64,000 bases of DNA from UBA2942 sp045127535 (GCA_045127535.1 JBGVQN010000033.1:56824-120823); one strand, 5' to 3'; shown: positions 25,430 through 34,758, numbered from the stretch's first letter. Numbers and translations are program-made. Notes: generated from the letters alone by a model not told the origin.

Positions 25430-28078
25430 GTGGCACTTTCACCCATGATGCAGAAGTATTTAGAGACCAAGGAAGAATATAAGGACTGTATTTTGTTTTA
25501 CCGTCTGGGGGATTTTTATGAGATGTTCTTTGAAGATGCCCTGACTGTGTCAAGGGAGTTAGAGATCACCCTGACCGGCAAAGACTGCGGTCTGGAAGAA
25601 AGGGCTCCCATGTGCGGAGTCCCCTACCATGCGGTAGAGACCTATTTAAACCGTCTGGTACAAAAAGGATACAAGGTAGCCATAGCAGAGCAGGTGGAAG
25701 ACCCCAAGCAGGCCAAGGGACTGGTCAAAAGAGAAGTGATCCGGGTGGTCACACCAGGGACCCTGTTAAGCAGTGCAGCGCTGGATGAGTCCAAAAACAA
25801 CTACATCATGTGCGTTACCTACCTGGGTCAGCAGTATGGCATCTCCATTGCAGATGTTACCACAGGTGATTTTTATGTAACAGAAGCAGACAGTACAGCC
25901 TTGTTGGAGGACGAGATCTTTAAGTTCTGCCCTTCGGAAATTATCTGCAACGAGGCTTTGTACATGAGCGGGGCAGACTTGGAGGGGATGAAAGGCAGAC
26001 TGCGCTTTACCCATTCTGCACTGGATAACTGGTATTTTAACGAGGATACCTGCAAAAAGCTCTTATTGGAGCATTTTCATACTGCCAGCATAGAGGGACT
26101 TGGTCTGGCAGACTATGAGATCGGTATCATCAGTGCAGGTGCATTGATGCAGTATTTGTATCAGACCCAGAAAAATGAACTGCCCCATATTACAGGCATC
26201 AAGCCTTACCGCAACGGCAGATTTATGATCATAGATACTTCCACCAGAAGAAATCTGGAACTGACAGAGACGCTGCGGGAAAAGCAGAAAAAGGGTTCGT
26301 TGTTAGGGGTTTTGGATAAGACCAAAACTGCTATGGGCGCCAGACTGCTGCGTACCTGGATCGAGCAGCCCCTCATTGACCGTGCAGGGATCTTGTCCAG
26401 ACAGGAGGCAGTGGGAGAGCTGTTTTCCCAGTATATGATACGGGAGGAGCTGCGGGAATATTTAAATCCCATCTATGACTTGGAACGTCTCATCAGCCGG
26501 ATCACCTATATGAGCGCCAGCCCAAGAGATCTGATCGCGTTCCGTTCTTCTCTGGAAATGCTGCCCCATATCAAGCAGCTGCTGTGTGATATGAAATGTC
26601 CGCTGCTGCAGGAGCTGGTAGAGGAGCTGGACACACTGGAAGACTTGTATCAGCTCATTGATGCTTCCATTGACGACAATCCGCCTTTGACTGTCAGAGA
26701 GGGCGGTATCATCAAAGACGGTTTTCATGAGGATGTGGACAAATACCGCCGCTCCAAGACAGAGGGCAAGGAATGGCTCAGCCAGTTAGAGGCCAGAGAG
26801 CGTGAGGCCACAGGTATTAAGACCCTGCGTGTCAAGTTTAACAAGGTATTTGGCTATTATATAGAAGTGTCCAATTCCTTTAAAAATATGGTGCCGGAAA
26901 CCTATACCAGAAAGCAGACCCTGACCAATGGAGAGCGTTTCATTACACCGGAATTAAAAGAATTGGAAGATCTGATCCTGGGGGCAGAGGATAAGCTGTA
27001 TGCACTGGAATATCAGCTGTTTTGTACTGTCCGTGACAGCATTGCAGCAGAGGTGCTGCGGATCCAGCAGACTGCCAAGGCAGTGGCACAGTTAGACGTA
27101 CTGGCATCCCTTGCCAGCGTTGCCCAGAAAAACCGCTATGTGAAGCCGGATATCAACCAAAAGGGCATCATAGAGATCAAGGACGGCCGTCACCCTGTGG
27201 TGGAGTGTATGATCCCAAATGATATGTTTGTAGCCAATGATGTGTATTTGGACGGCGGCAAAAACAGAGTTTCTATTATTACAGGCCCCAACATGGCAGG
27301 TAAATCCACTTATATGCGTCAGGTGGCTCTGATCACCCTGATGGCGCAGATTGGCAGCTTTGTGCCTGCAGGCAGGGCAAACATTGCCATTTGCGACAGG
27401 ATTTTTACCAGAGTGGGGGCATCAGATGATCTGGCAAGCGGTCAGAGTACCTTTATGGTAGAGATGACTGAGGTAGCCAATATCCTGCGCAATGCCACCA
27501 AAAACAGCCTGATCGTCCTGGATGAGATCGGCAGAGGCACCAGTACCTTTGACGGTATGAGCATTGCCTGGGCTGTGGTGGAGTACATTGCAGACAGCAG
27601 ACAGCTAGGAGCCAAGACCTTGTTTGCCACCCATTACCATGAGCTGACAGAGTTAGAGGGTACCCTTTCCGGTGTAAACAATTACTGTATTGCAGTGAAG
27701 GAGCAGGGAGACGACATTGTATTCCTGCGTAAGATCGTAAAGGGCGGAGCAGATAAGAGTTATGGTATCCAGGTAGCCAAGTTGGCAGGTGTGCCGGAAA
27801 AGGTCATCAGCCGTGCCAAGGTACTGGTAGAGGAATTAAGCGATGCAGATATTGCCAGCCGTGCCAAGGAGATCGCTGCCCTGAATGCAGCTGCAGGCAA
27901 TAAAAAGCGGGTTGCAAAGCCGGACGAGGTGGATTCCAACCAGCTGTCCATGTTTGAGGCAGTGAAGGATGATACCATTATCGAGCAGATCAAGGAGCTG
28001 GATCTGGGACATATGACACCCATTGATGCCTTAAATACCCTGTATCAGTTACAGAGCAAAGTGAAAAACAGGATCTGA
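25430..28078 (+). CDS. mutS: DNA mismatch repair protein MutS
   Basis: MutS finds mismatches and recruits MutL. The 882-residue protein has the N-terminal GDFYEMF motif, with the Phe-X-Glu mismatch-reading residues at 29-31, then connector, lever and clamp domains. The ATPase has Walker A TGPNMAGKST at about 618-627 and Walker B LIVLDEIGRGTSTFDG. ATHYHELTELE and a C-terminal dimerisation tail complete it. The start is GTG at 25430 with AGAGG upstream; ATG at 25445 is an alternative. mutL follows only after a 3.2-kb accessory interval. Confidence 0.96.
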   Translation: MALSPMMQKYLETKEEYKDCILFYRLGDFYEMFFEDALTVSRELEITLTGKDCGLEERAPMCGVPYHAVETYLNRLVQKGYKVAIAEQVEDPKQAKGLVKREVIRVVTPGTLLSSAALDESKNNYIMCVTYLGQQYGISIADVTTGDFYVTEADSTALLEDEIFKFCPSEIICNEALYMSGADLEGMKGRLRFTHSALDNWYFNEDTCKKLLLEHFHTASIEGLGLADYEIGIISAGALMQYLYQTQKNELPHITGIKPYRNGRFMIIDTSTRRNLELTETLREKQKKGSLLGVLDKTKTAMGARLLRTWIEQPLIDRAGILSRQEAVGELFSQYMIREELREYLNPIYDLERLISRITYMSASPRDLIAFRSSLEMLPHIKQLLCDMKCPLLQELVEELDTLEDLYQLIDASIDDNPPLTVREGGIIKDGFHEDVDKYRRSKTEGKEWLSQLEAREREATGIKTLRVKFNKVFGYYIEVSNSFKNMVPETYTRKQTLTNGERFITPELKELEDLILGAEDKLYALEYQLFCTVRDSIAAEVLRIQQTAKAVAQLDVLASLASVAQKNRYVKPDINQKGIIEIKDGRHPVVECMIPNDMFVANDVYLDGGKNRVSIITGPNMAGKSTYMRQVALITLMAQIGSFVPAGRANIAICDRIFTRVGASDDLASGQSTFMVEMTEVANILRNATKNSLIVLDEIGRGTSTFDGMSIAWAVVEYIADSRQLGAKTLFATHYHELTELEGTLSGVNNYCIAVKEQGDDIVFLRKIVKGGADKSYGIQVAKLAGVPEKVISRAKVLVEELSDADIASRAKEIAALNAAAGNKKRVAKPDEVDSNQLSMFEAVKDDTIIEQIKELDLGHMTPIDALNTLYQLQSKVKNRI

Positions 28079-28110
28079 CCATGCTGGATCAAATAGATCG
28101 GTTCAGAAGA

Positions 28111-28147
28111 AACCGGGAGCTTGTGTAAGACAGGCTTCCGGTTTTTT
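28111..28147 (+). terminator. Intrinsic terminator after mutS
   Basis: AACCGGGAGC pairs with GCTTCCGGTT (one G-U pair) around a 13-base loop, followed by TTTTTT. Confidence 0.85.
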
Positions 28148-28584
28148 GCAGCGCCCGTCATGGAGGGACGCTGACTTGCATCACAAGAAAAGTGTGCAAA
28201 GGGTGCTTGTGTGTATATAAGCAGTGTCTCTGAATGTTCGATATAATACATTCCGGGCGATTGTACCACAAATTTGCTGAGCAGACGGAATGCAGTATGA
28301 CACATCAGAGGACAAATTTTCTTTTTTGTGCAATTTTTGGAAAAAACTGAATTTTTCTGAAAATATCTTGTGTTTTTCGATAAAATCTGTCATAATATGA
28401 TTATAATTGTGGCTGTGACGATGTATGTGATGAGAAGCATGATGTAAATGCAATGATTAAGCGAATGTGCTGGCAGGTTATGCTATGCTTTGGAGGCGGT
28501 ATCTGGTTATGTTTTCCTAAGAATCGCAGGTGAAAGTGAAAATTTCACATTTGATTATTCGGTCATTTAACCAGTGCTTTTAAA
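28148..28584 (+). other. Non-coding AT-rich stretch upstream of the lipoprotein gene
   Basis: No credible gene is visible here. It contains small inverted repeats (CATTCCG at 28249 with CGGAATG at 28284) and the palindrome GTGAAA-A-TTTCAC at 28536-28548, which could be an operator. A promoter-like TTGTGT with CATAAT 17 bases on lies near 28368. A 90-residue reverse-strand open frame here is histidine-rich and has no ribosome binding site. Confidence 0.4.
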
Positions 28585-28650
28585 CGGGCTTTTGGAACAC
28601 CGGCACTTGAGATTTCTCAAAGTATCCGGTAAAGCAAGGTGTTTCACAGT
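28585..28650 (+). repeat. Degenerate core of the fold-back repeat family
   Basis: CGGGCTTTTGGAACACCGG-CACTT resembles the left core of the full copies (AGGGCTCTTGAAAACGCCGG). AGTATCCGG and GTGTTTCAC resemble the right core (AGTACCG, GCGTTTTCAC). A small TTGAGATTTCTCAA hairpin stands in place of the apical stem. Outer arms are absent. It lies in the leader of the lipoprotein gene. Confidence 0.5.
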
Positions 28651-28685
28651 TACTGAAATTGATAGAAAGAAGGAGGACAAAAGTT

Positions 28686-29381
28686 ATGTTCAAAAAATGC
28701 TGCACAATGATTCTGGTCTGTCTGATGATGGTGATGACATCCTGTTCATCGCATTCCCACACTACAGCGGATAGCTGGGAAGTGGACGGCACTGGACATT
28801 GGAAGATCTGTGAGGAATGTGAGGAAAAAGTGGAAGCAGGAGATCATACCCTGAATGAGGAAGAACAATGTACGGTATGCGGCGGTTATATTTATGATTT
28901 TGGTGATTCCCAATCGGTATACTGCTACGATGCCTATGACAACCTTGTAAAAATGGCAGATTATGATACAGAAGGTACCCTGATCAGTGAAATCACAATT
29001 GAATACGAATATGATGCAGACGGCAATGTCACAAGAGAAAAGCAGTATGTGGATGGTGTACTCAGTGATGAGACAGAGTATGTTGTAAGCAATGGAGAGA
29101 GCCAGCCTGTAAAGTACACCGGATATTACGAGGACGGTACATGGTTTATCAATGAGTATGACAGTCACGGTAATGTTGTGGTAATGATCAGCTATGATGC
29201 AGACGGCAATATTGAGTGGCAGTCTAATAGTGAGTATGCGGAAAACAGTGAGGGTGAGTGGTACGAAATCAAGTGTACGGAAATCAGCAGTGATGGAACC
29301 AAATATGTTTATGAATACAACGAAGACGGAGATCTGTTAAACACAACAGAGTATGATGCCGACGGAAATCTGGTTGAGTAA
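28686..29381 (+). CDS. Predicted lipoprotein with YD-type repeats
   Basis: A 231-residue protein with a signal peptide ending in VMTSC, an imperfect lipobox, so it is probably lipid-anchored outside the membrane. A short segment has paired cysteines (CEECEEK, then CTVCGG) that resemble a zinc ribbon. The C-terminal two thirds contains repeats of the type YDADGNV, YDSHGNV, YDADGNI, YNEDGDL and YDADGNL, as in RHS/YD or toxin-repeat antigens. It is acidic. AAGGAGG precedes the ATG. I do not recognise a family with a known role. It lies in the mutS-mutL accessory interval. Confidence 0.7.
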   Translation: MFKKCCTMILVCLMMVMTSCSSHSHTTADSWEVDGTGHWKICEECEEKVEAGDHTLNEEEQCTVCGGYIYDFGDSQSVYCYDAYDNLVKMADYDTEGTLISEITIEYEYDADGNVTREKQYVDGVLSDETEYVVSNGESQPVKYTGYYEDGTWFINEYDSHGNVVVMISYDADGNIEWQSNSEYAENSEGEWYEIKCTEISSDGTKYVYEYNEDGDLLNTTEYDADGNLVE

Positions 29382-29402
29382 CGTGATTGGATTGATCCAG
29401 TC

Positions 29403-30082
29403 AGCGGTGGAAGTATTCTTCATTTGATACAGCAAATGTGGCCTGCCTGCAGACGGTTACAGGCCAGCAGATCTTAGATGCCCTGGAATGGGGCGTCAGA
29501 GACGTGGGGGCTGCAGAATGCGGCGGATTCCTGCAGGTATCCGGTTTGACCTACAAGATTGATACGTCTATTCCGGAAACCACCCAAAAAGACGACAGAG
29601 GTGTATGGATCGGAGGTCCTACGGGAGCGTATCGGGTACATGATGTAACAATATACAATAAAGATACAAACCAGTGGGAAGCTCTGGATGTGAATGCCAG
29701 CTACAACCTGGCAGGCTATAATTACACCCTCCGTGATCTGGGAGATGGGTTTGCCATGTTTGACGGTGCAGTCAATGTACTGGATTATGTGATGGAGGAC
29801 TATATGGTACTTGCCAATTATGTGAAGAGCTTTGCAAATGGAGTGATAGATTCCGGCAACTCTCCTCTTGCGGCTAAATATGCTGGTTTCACAGTGGATT
29901 ACAGCACCATAGACGGCAGCGGCCGTATCACCGTGGCAGCAGCAGAGGATATGGATACACCTACTGCACCGCCTACCGGCGATCACATGCAGCTTTGGCC
30001 TTGGATCCTGATGATAAGCATCTCTGGCACAGCACTTGCGATTCTTGGCAATGAAAACAGAAAGCACAGAACTGTAAAATAA
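29403..30082 (+). pseudogene. Remnant of a 5'-nucleotidase (UshA-type) C-terminal domain with membrane anchor
   Basis: An open frame from about 29438 (possible GTG) reads TVTGQQILDALEWGV, ECGGFLQVSGLTYKID and later GFAMFDGAVNVLDYV. These match the C-terminal substrate-binding domain of secreted 5'-nucleotidases. It ends with a proline linker, a transmembrane segment (LWPWILMISISGTALAILG) and a basic tail. The N-terminal metallophosphoesterase domain is absent. The domain's GGSI motif is visible just upstream (29406-29417) in a different frame, so a frameshift separates it from the rest. There is no convincing ribosome binding site. I read it as a 5'-truncated, frameshifted relic. Confidence 0.75.
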
Positions 30083-30262
30083 ATGTTCCACCCAATACAG
30101 GGGCGGTGGCAGGTAACGCTGCCATCGCCCCTGTGAACATATGCAGAAAACAGGAATGGGATAAAAAACAGAAAAAATTTTTTCGTTGCGTATCTTAAAT
30201 ATTTACGGTAATATATAAATGCCCATTGAATTGAAAATATGTAAGCAGGGGAGATGTCTATC

Positions 30263-30901
30263 ATGTTGTTAGTGCAGGCACTGATCGTATTGGCTGCATT
30301 TGCCGGTCAGGTGATCGACTCCGGGATATGTAAGGGAAAGTACAGAAGAGATATGTATGCATACTATACCAATTTAAGTAATGTATTGGTACTTTTGTAC
30401 TTTCTGGGACTGATCCTGGTGCCTCAGGATACAAAACTGTACCGCTTCCTTGTTGCAGATCATACTATATTTGCAGTGATGATGAGCATCATGCTCACCT
30501 TTACTGTGTTTCGTTTTATTTTGGCGCCTGCCTTTGCGCAGAAAGCCAAAGCAGAGGGCAGGACAATGCGTCCCTTTGGACTGGGTAATTTCTTTGTCCA
30601 CGATCTGGTGCCATGTCTGACCTTTGGATACTGGTGCATATTTGGCGCCAAAAATCAACTGGATTACAGCGCAGGACTTACCTGGCTGTGCATCCCCATT
30701 GCCTACCTGTTGTACACATGGCTCCGGGTTAAGTGCGGAAAGACCATCCAGGGGACAGACAGTCCCTACCCCTATTTCTTCCTGGACCCTGACAAAGTAG
30801 GCAAAAAACAGGCTGTGAGAAATGTAGCAGTGATGGCCTTGGCCTGTCTGGCAGCAGGCATGCTGATCATCAGTTTTATCAAATTGTTTCAAAGAGGGTA
30901 A
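30263..30901 (+). CDS. Pr6Pr-type integral membrane protein
   Basis: A 212-residue protein with about six hydrophobic helices. It contains YYTNLSNVLVLLYFLG near residue 36, FRFILAPAF, FVHDLVPCLTFGYWCIFG, and SPYPYFFLDPDKVG near the C-terminus. These fit the Pr6Pr family (related to FAR-17a/AIG1 proteins), whose role in bacteria is unknown. The ATG at 30263 follows AGGGGAG by 9 bases; an upstream ATG at 30254 touches that site. It is the last gene before the tandem repeats ahead of mutL. Confidence 0.7.
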   Translation: MLLVQALIVLAAFAGQVIDSGICKGKYRRDMYAYYTNLSNVLVLLYFLGLILVPQDTKLYRFLVADHTIFAVMMSIMLTFTVFRFILAPAFAQKAKAEGRTMRPFGLGNFFVHDLVPCLTFGYWCIFGAKNQLDYSAGLTWLCIPIAYLLYTWLRVKCGKTIQGTDSPYPYFFLDPDKVGKKQAVRNVAVMALACLAAGMLIISFIKLFQRG

Positions 30902-30934
30902 GGGAGCCTGGGCTGCTTAAGAAATATAGATTGA

Positions 30935-31026
30935 AAATTGCGAAAAGGTATTCACGATCAGCTTTGAGAAATATTTTCTTACAAATCCTTCTCAAATCGT
31001 CCGATTATGTGTTTTGTAATTGCCTA
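30935..31026 (+). repeat. Core-less, diverged copy of the fold-back repeat family (plus orientation)
   Basis: AATTGCGAAAAGGTATTC and ATCAGCTTTGAG match the left arm, and TCTCAAATCGTCCG, ATGTGTTTTGTAATTGCC the right arm, of the full copy that starts 15 bases downstream. The core is replaced by a short AT-rich loop. The arms still form an imperfect inverted repeat. Confidence 0.75.
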
Positions 31027-31040
31027 GGATAATAATATTA

Positions 31041-31265
31041 ATAGGCAATTACGAAACGGTATCCAATACCAGCTTTGGGAAGTATCTGCAAGAAAATGTT
31101 TTCTAAGCAGGACTCTTGAAAACACCGGCACTTTAAATTTTGCGCCACAGGCGCAAAATTTATTAGTACCGCTGCGTTTTCACCGAAGCGAGAGCGCGTC
31201 CTGCGTGAAAATATTTTCTTGCAGATACTTCCCAAAGCGTCCGGCATGTGTTTCGCAATTGACTA
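31041..31265 (+). repeat. Full copy B of the fold-back repeat family (plus orientation) with flanking direct repeat
   Basis: The ends TAGGCAATTACGAAAC and GTTTCGCAATTGACTA are inverted repeats. The arms share a near-perfect block (GCTTTGGGAAGTATCTGC and AAGAAAATRTTTTC) on the left and its reverse on the right. The core has GCAGGAC pairing with GTCCTGC, GAAAACACCGG opposite CCG-CT-GCGTTTTC, the side hairpin AGC-GAGA-GCG, and a 12-bp apical stem (AAATTTTGCGCC, loop ACA). AATAATATTA flanks it exactly on both sides (31031-31040 and 31266-31275), a possible target-site duplication. It ends 20 bases before the mutL ribosome binding site. Confidence 0.92.
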
Positions 31266-31295
31266 AATAATATTAGATGTATAAGGAGGTGCAAA

Positions 31296-33683
31296 ATGCC
31301 GCAGATTCATGAATTAGACCAGTCTACCATCAATCAGATCGCTGCAGGCGAGGTAGTAGACCGTCCTTCTTCTATTGTAAAAGAGCTGATGGAGAATGCC
31401 ATTGATGCAGGAGCCACTGCCATTACAGTGGAGATTAAGGAAGGAGGCATCCGCTATATCCGCATTACAGACAATGGATGCGGCATTGCCAGGGAGCAGA
31501 TCCCACTGGCTTTTAAGCGGCACACCACCAGTAAGATCCGCAGTGCAGAAGATCTGCTGACCATTTCCAGTCTGGGATTTCGAGGGGAGGCGCTTTCCAG
31601 TATTGCAGCCATCAGTCAGGTAGAGCTGATCACCAAGACAAAAGATGCGCTGACCGGTATCAGCTACCGCATTGAGGGTGGCGAAGAAAAATCCATGACA
31701 GAGATCGGCGCTCCTGATGGCACCACCTTTCTGATTCAAAATGTATTTTACAATACCCCCGCCAGATTAAAATTTTTAAAATCTGCTGTGACAGAGGGGA
31801 ATTATATCAATGAACTGGTAGAGCGGATGGCGCTTGCCAATCCATCTGTAGCAGTTCACTTTATTAACAACGGACAGACCAGACTGCAGACCACCGGCAA
31901 CGGAAATCTGCAGGAGGTGATCTATATTGTATTTGGCAGGGAAATAGCAGCCAATGTCATACCGGTGCAGGCCAAGGGCAGACTGATTTCCATGTCAGGC
32001 TTTCTGGGCAAGCCGGTGATCGCCAGAGGAAACCGGTCTTTTGAAAATTATTTTATCAATGGAAGATATATCCGCAGCAGTCTCATTGCCAAAGCCATTG
32101 AAACTGCTTATCAGCCTTATATGATGCAGCATCGGTATCCCTTTGTGACCCTCCATCTGCAGATGGATCAGGAGCTTTTGGATGTCAATGTCCATCCTGC
32201 CAAAATGGAGGTGCGGTTTAAGCAGGAGCAGGATCTGTTTCGGGAGATCGTACACATGCTTTCTGACCAGTTGGCCGGCAGGGAGTTTATCCCGGATGTG
32301 AGCCTGGAACAGAGCAAGTCCAGGGAAAAAGTTAAGGAAAATGCAGCCAGACCAGAGCCTTTTGAGCAGAAACGCAGCCAGTTAGAGCGTCTGCAGGAGC
32401 TGGCTGCTATGGGAGGCAGCAGACCGGGTGGTAGCAGAGGCACTGCTTCCGGGCGGTATTATGTGGCTTCCGGGCAGACAGGTGCAGGAGAAAGCAGACA
32501 GGGCTTGTACGGAACCGGTGCAGAGCGGTCCGGGCGCTCTGGCGTAACAGAGTATCGGTTTGATTTTGTCTCAGGGGAGGCAAAAGAGTATCCAGGCAGC
32601 CAGCCAAAGGCACAGAAGCTGCCTGATCAGGTGGCAGAATCCGGTATGTATATGGGGACTGTGATCTCTGGTGCAGCAGATGCCAAAGCGTATGCAGACA
32701 GTCAGGCAGTGACCGGTAAGGGCAGTCCGGAGGTGTCAGAGGCTGGCAAGCATGGTCAGGATGCAGAGGTGAGAAACACAGAACATGCTGCGGCAGATGC
32801 CAGAAGCGAAACAGTGCCTGCAGGAGAAAGCTGTATCCAGGATGATACCACAGTAGGAGGCAGTGAAATCAGTGATACTGTTGTAGGTGGAAGCCGAGAC
32901 ATTGATGCTGAACAGACCTGTGAGACAGTGGCAAATGGAAGCCGAAACAGTGATACTGCGGCAGGAAAAGACCATACAGGAGGATCCCTGGGTTCTCCAA
33001 ATTCAGAAACAGACCAAGCACCTGATTTTAACACAACGGCTGCAGCCTCTGTACAGCAGGAATTATTTGCCGGAGAGGAAGCAGATAAGCTGTTGTCTGC
33101 ACAGGCTCGTGCCAAGCATAAATTGATCGGACAGCTGTTTGACACCTACTGGCTCATTCAGTATGAGGACAAGCTGTTTATTATGGATCAGCATGCGGCT
33201 CATGAAAAAGTGTTATACGAGCGCACCATGCGCTCCCTGTCAGACAGGGAATATACCTGTCAGCAGATCAGCCCTCCGGTGGTCGTGTCTCTGACACCAA
33301 GAGAGGAAGAAGTGCTGAAGCAGTACATGCCTCAGTTTACAGGCATGGGCTTTGAAATAGAGCCGTTTGGAGGAAAAGAGTATGCCATCTGCGGCGTACC
33401 GGACAATCTCTTTGGTCTGCAGGACAAGGGACTGTTTTTAGATCTGTTGGACAGTCTCAGTGAGGACAGCAGCAGCGGAGGCAGAGCCATTCATGAAAAG
33501 GTGGCTTCCATGTCCTGTAAAGCAGCAGTCAAGGGGAAGATGCAGCTTTCCTTTGCAGAGGCCAATGCCCTCATTGACGAGCTGCTGACTCTGGAGAATC
33601 CATATGCCTGCCCTCATGGCAGACCTACCATTATCTCCATGAGCCGGTATGAGTTAGAAAAGAAATTTAAAAGAATCGTATAA
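31296..33683 (+). CDS. mutL: DNA mismatch repair protein MutL
   Basis: MutL couples mismatch recognition to strand nicking. The 795-residue protein has the GHKL ATPase domain (KELMENAIDAGA, DNGCGI, SLGFRGEAL) in the first 330 residues. The C-terminal endonuclease domain has DQHAAHEKVLYE from residue 631 and ACPHGRPT, so it should be a nicking-type MutL. The linker between them (about 345-590) is unusually long and of low complexity, with repeated GGS/NGSR-type units. AAGGAGG precedes the ATG. miaA follows after 17 bases. Confidence 0.95.
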   Translation: MPQIHELDQSTINQIAAGEVVDRPSSIVKELMENAIDAGATAITVEIKEGGIRYIRITDNGCGIAREQIPLAFKRHTTSKIRSAEDLLTISSLGFRGEALSSIAAISQVELITKTKDALTGISYRIEGGEEKSMTEIGAPDGTTFLIQNVFYNTPARLKFLKSAVTEGNYINELVERMALANPSVAVHFINNGQTRLQTTGNGNLQEVIYIVFGREIAANVIPVQAKGRLISMSGFLGKPVIARGNRSFENYFINGRYIRSSLIAKAIETAYQPYMMQHRYPFVTLHLQMDQELLDVNVHPAKMEVRFKQEQDLFREIVHMLSDQLAGREFIPDVSLEQSKSREKVKENAARPEPFEQKRSQLERLQELAAMGGSRPGGSRGTASGRYYVASGQTGAGESRQGLYGTGAERSGRSGVTEYRFDFVSGEAKEYPGSQPKAQKLPDQVAESGMYMGTVISGAADAKAYADSQAVTGKGSPEVSEAGKHGQDAEVRNTEHAAADARSETVPAGESCIQDDTTVGGSEISDTVVGGSRDIDAEQTCETVANGSRNSDTAAGKDHTGGSLGSPNSETDQAPDFNTTAAASVQQELFAGEEADKLLSAQARAKHKLIGQLFDTYWLIQYEDKLFIMDQHAAHEKVLYERTMRSLSDREYTCQQISPPVVVSLTPREEEVLKQYMPQFTGMGFEIEPFGGKEYAICGVPDNLFGLQDKGLFLDLLDSLSEDSSSGGRAIHEKVASMSCKAAVKGKMQLSFAEANALIDELLTLENPYACPHGRPTIISMSRYELEKKFKRIV

Positions 33684-33700
33684 AGATTGGAACAGCAGCA

Positions 33701-34654
33701 ATGAAAGATGCAAAAAAACCATTGATCATCATTACCGGCCCTACAGCAGTAGGAAAGACCGCCCTGTCTTTGGAGCTGGCCAGGGCGGTGCAGGGGGAAA
33801 TCATCAGTGCAGATTCCATGCAGGTATATAAGCACATGGATATTGGCTCTGCCAAGATCATGCCGGAAGAAATGGAAGGGATCCCCCACCACCTGATCGA
33901 CGTCATTGAGCCGGAAGAAGAATTTCACGTGGTAAGATTTCAGGAAATGGCCAAGGAGGCCATGGAGGGGATCTATGCCAGAGGGCATATCCCGGTGATC
34001 ACCGGCGGCACCGGCTTTTATATCCAGGCTCTGCTGCGGGATATTGATTTTACGGAAACCGGGGGAGACGAAGCCTACAGACAGGAACTGGAAAAACTTG
34101 CACAGGAGCAGGGAGCAGAAGTGCTTCATGCAATGCTTGCAAAGACAGACCCGGTGTCTGCAGAGGAAATACATGCCAACAATGTCAAACGGGTCATTCG
34201 CGCATTGGAGTATTATCATTTTACCGGAGAGCCCATTTCCGTACACAATGCCAGAGAGAGGCAGAAAACATCCCCGTATCAGTTTGTATGCTTTGTGTTA
34301 AACAGAGACAGGGCGGAGCTGTACAGGCGCATCGACCAGAGAGTGGACCTGATGCTGGAGCAGGGGCTGTTAGAGGAAGTCAAAAAGCTGGCAGACATGG
34401 GCTATACAAAAGATATGGTATCCATGCAGGGCTTGGGCTATAAGGAATTCCTTGCTTATCTTGCAGGGGAATTGACCTATGAAGAAGCAGTGTATATCCT
34501 GAAACGGGACACCAGACACTTTGCCAAACGGCAGCTGACCTGGTTTAAGCGGGAAGCAGATGTGACCTGGGTGAATGTAGATGACGGCAGAAGCAGGGAG
34601 CAGATCCTTGCAGATATGCTGGCGATCTGCAGGGAAAGAGGCCTGGAAGTATAA
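33701..34654 (+). CDS. miaA: tRNA dimethylallyltransferase
   Basis: MiaA adds a dimethylallyl group to A37 of tRNAs reading UNN codons, producing the substrate of MiaB. The 317-residue protein starts with the P-loop GPTAVGKTALS and continues with ISADSMQVYKHMDIGSAK, GGTGFYIQALL and a C-terminal LTWFKRE region. Length and motifs are normal. The order mutL-miaA is widely conserved in Firmicutes. Confidence 0.95.
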   Translation: MKDAKKPLIIITGPTAVGKTALSLELARAVQGEIISADSMQVYKHMDIGSAKIMPEEMEGIPHHLIDVIEPEEEFHVVRFQEMAKEAMEGIYARGHIPVITGGTGFYIQALLRDIDFTETGGDEAYRQELEKLAQEQGAEVLHAMLAKTDPVSAEEIHANNVKRVIRALEYYHFTGEPISVHNARERQKTSPYQFVCFVLNRDRAELYRRIDQRVDLMLEQGLLEEVKKLADMGYTKDMVSMQGLGYKEFLAYLAGELTYEEAVYILKRDTRHFAKRQLTWFKREADVTWVNVDDGRSREQILADMLAICRERGLEV

Positions 34655-34758
34655 TATAGACAGGGAACATCTTGCTGCATACGTTTGCAACAGCAGAGGT
34701 TAGAACTGGAATCATTGGGTTCCAAAACAGATAGAAACAGCATTATGGAGGGAATTTT

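Noticed and set aside
28181..28453. Histidine-rich reverse-strand open frame of 90 codons in the mutS-lipoprotein gap
   Set aside because: No ribosome binding site, repetitive composition and no recognisable domain.
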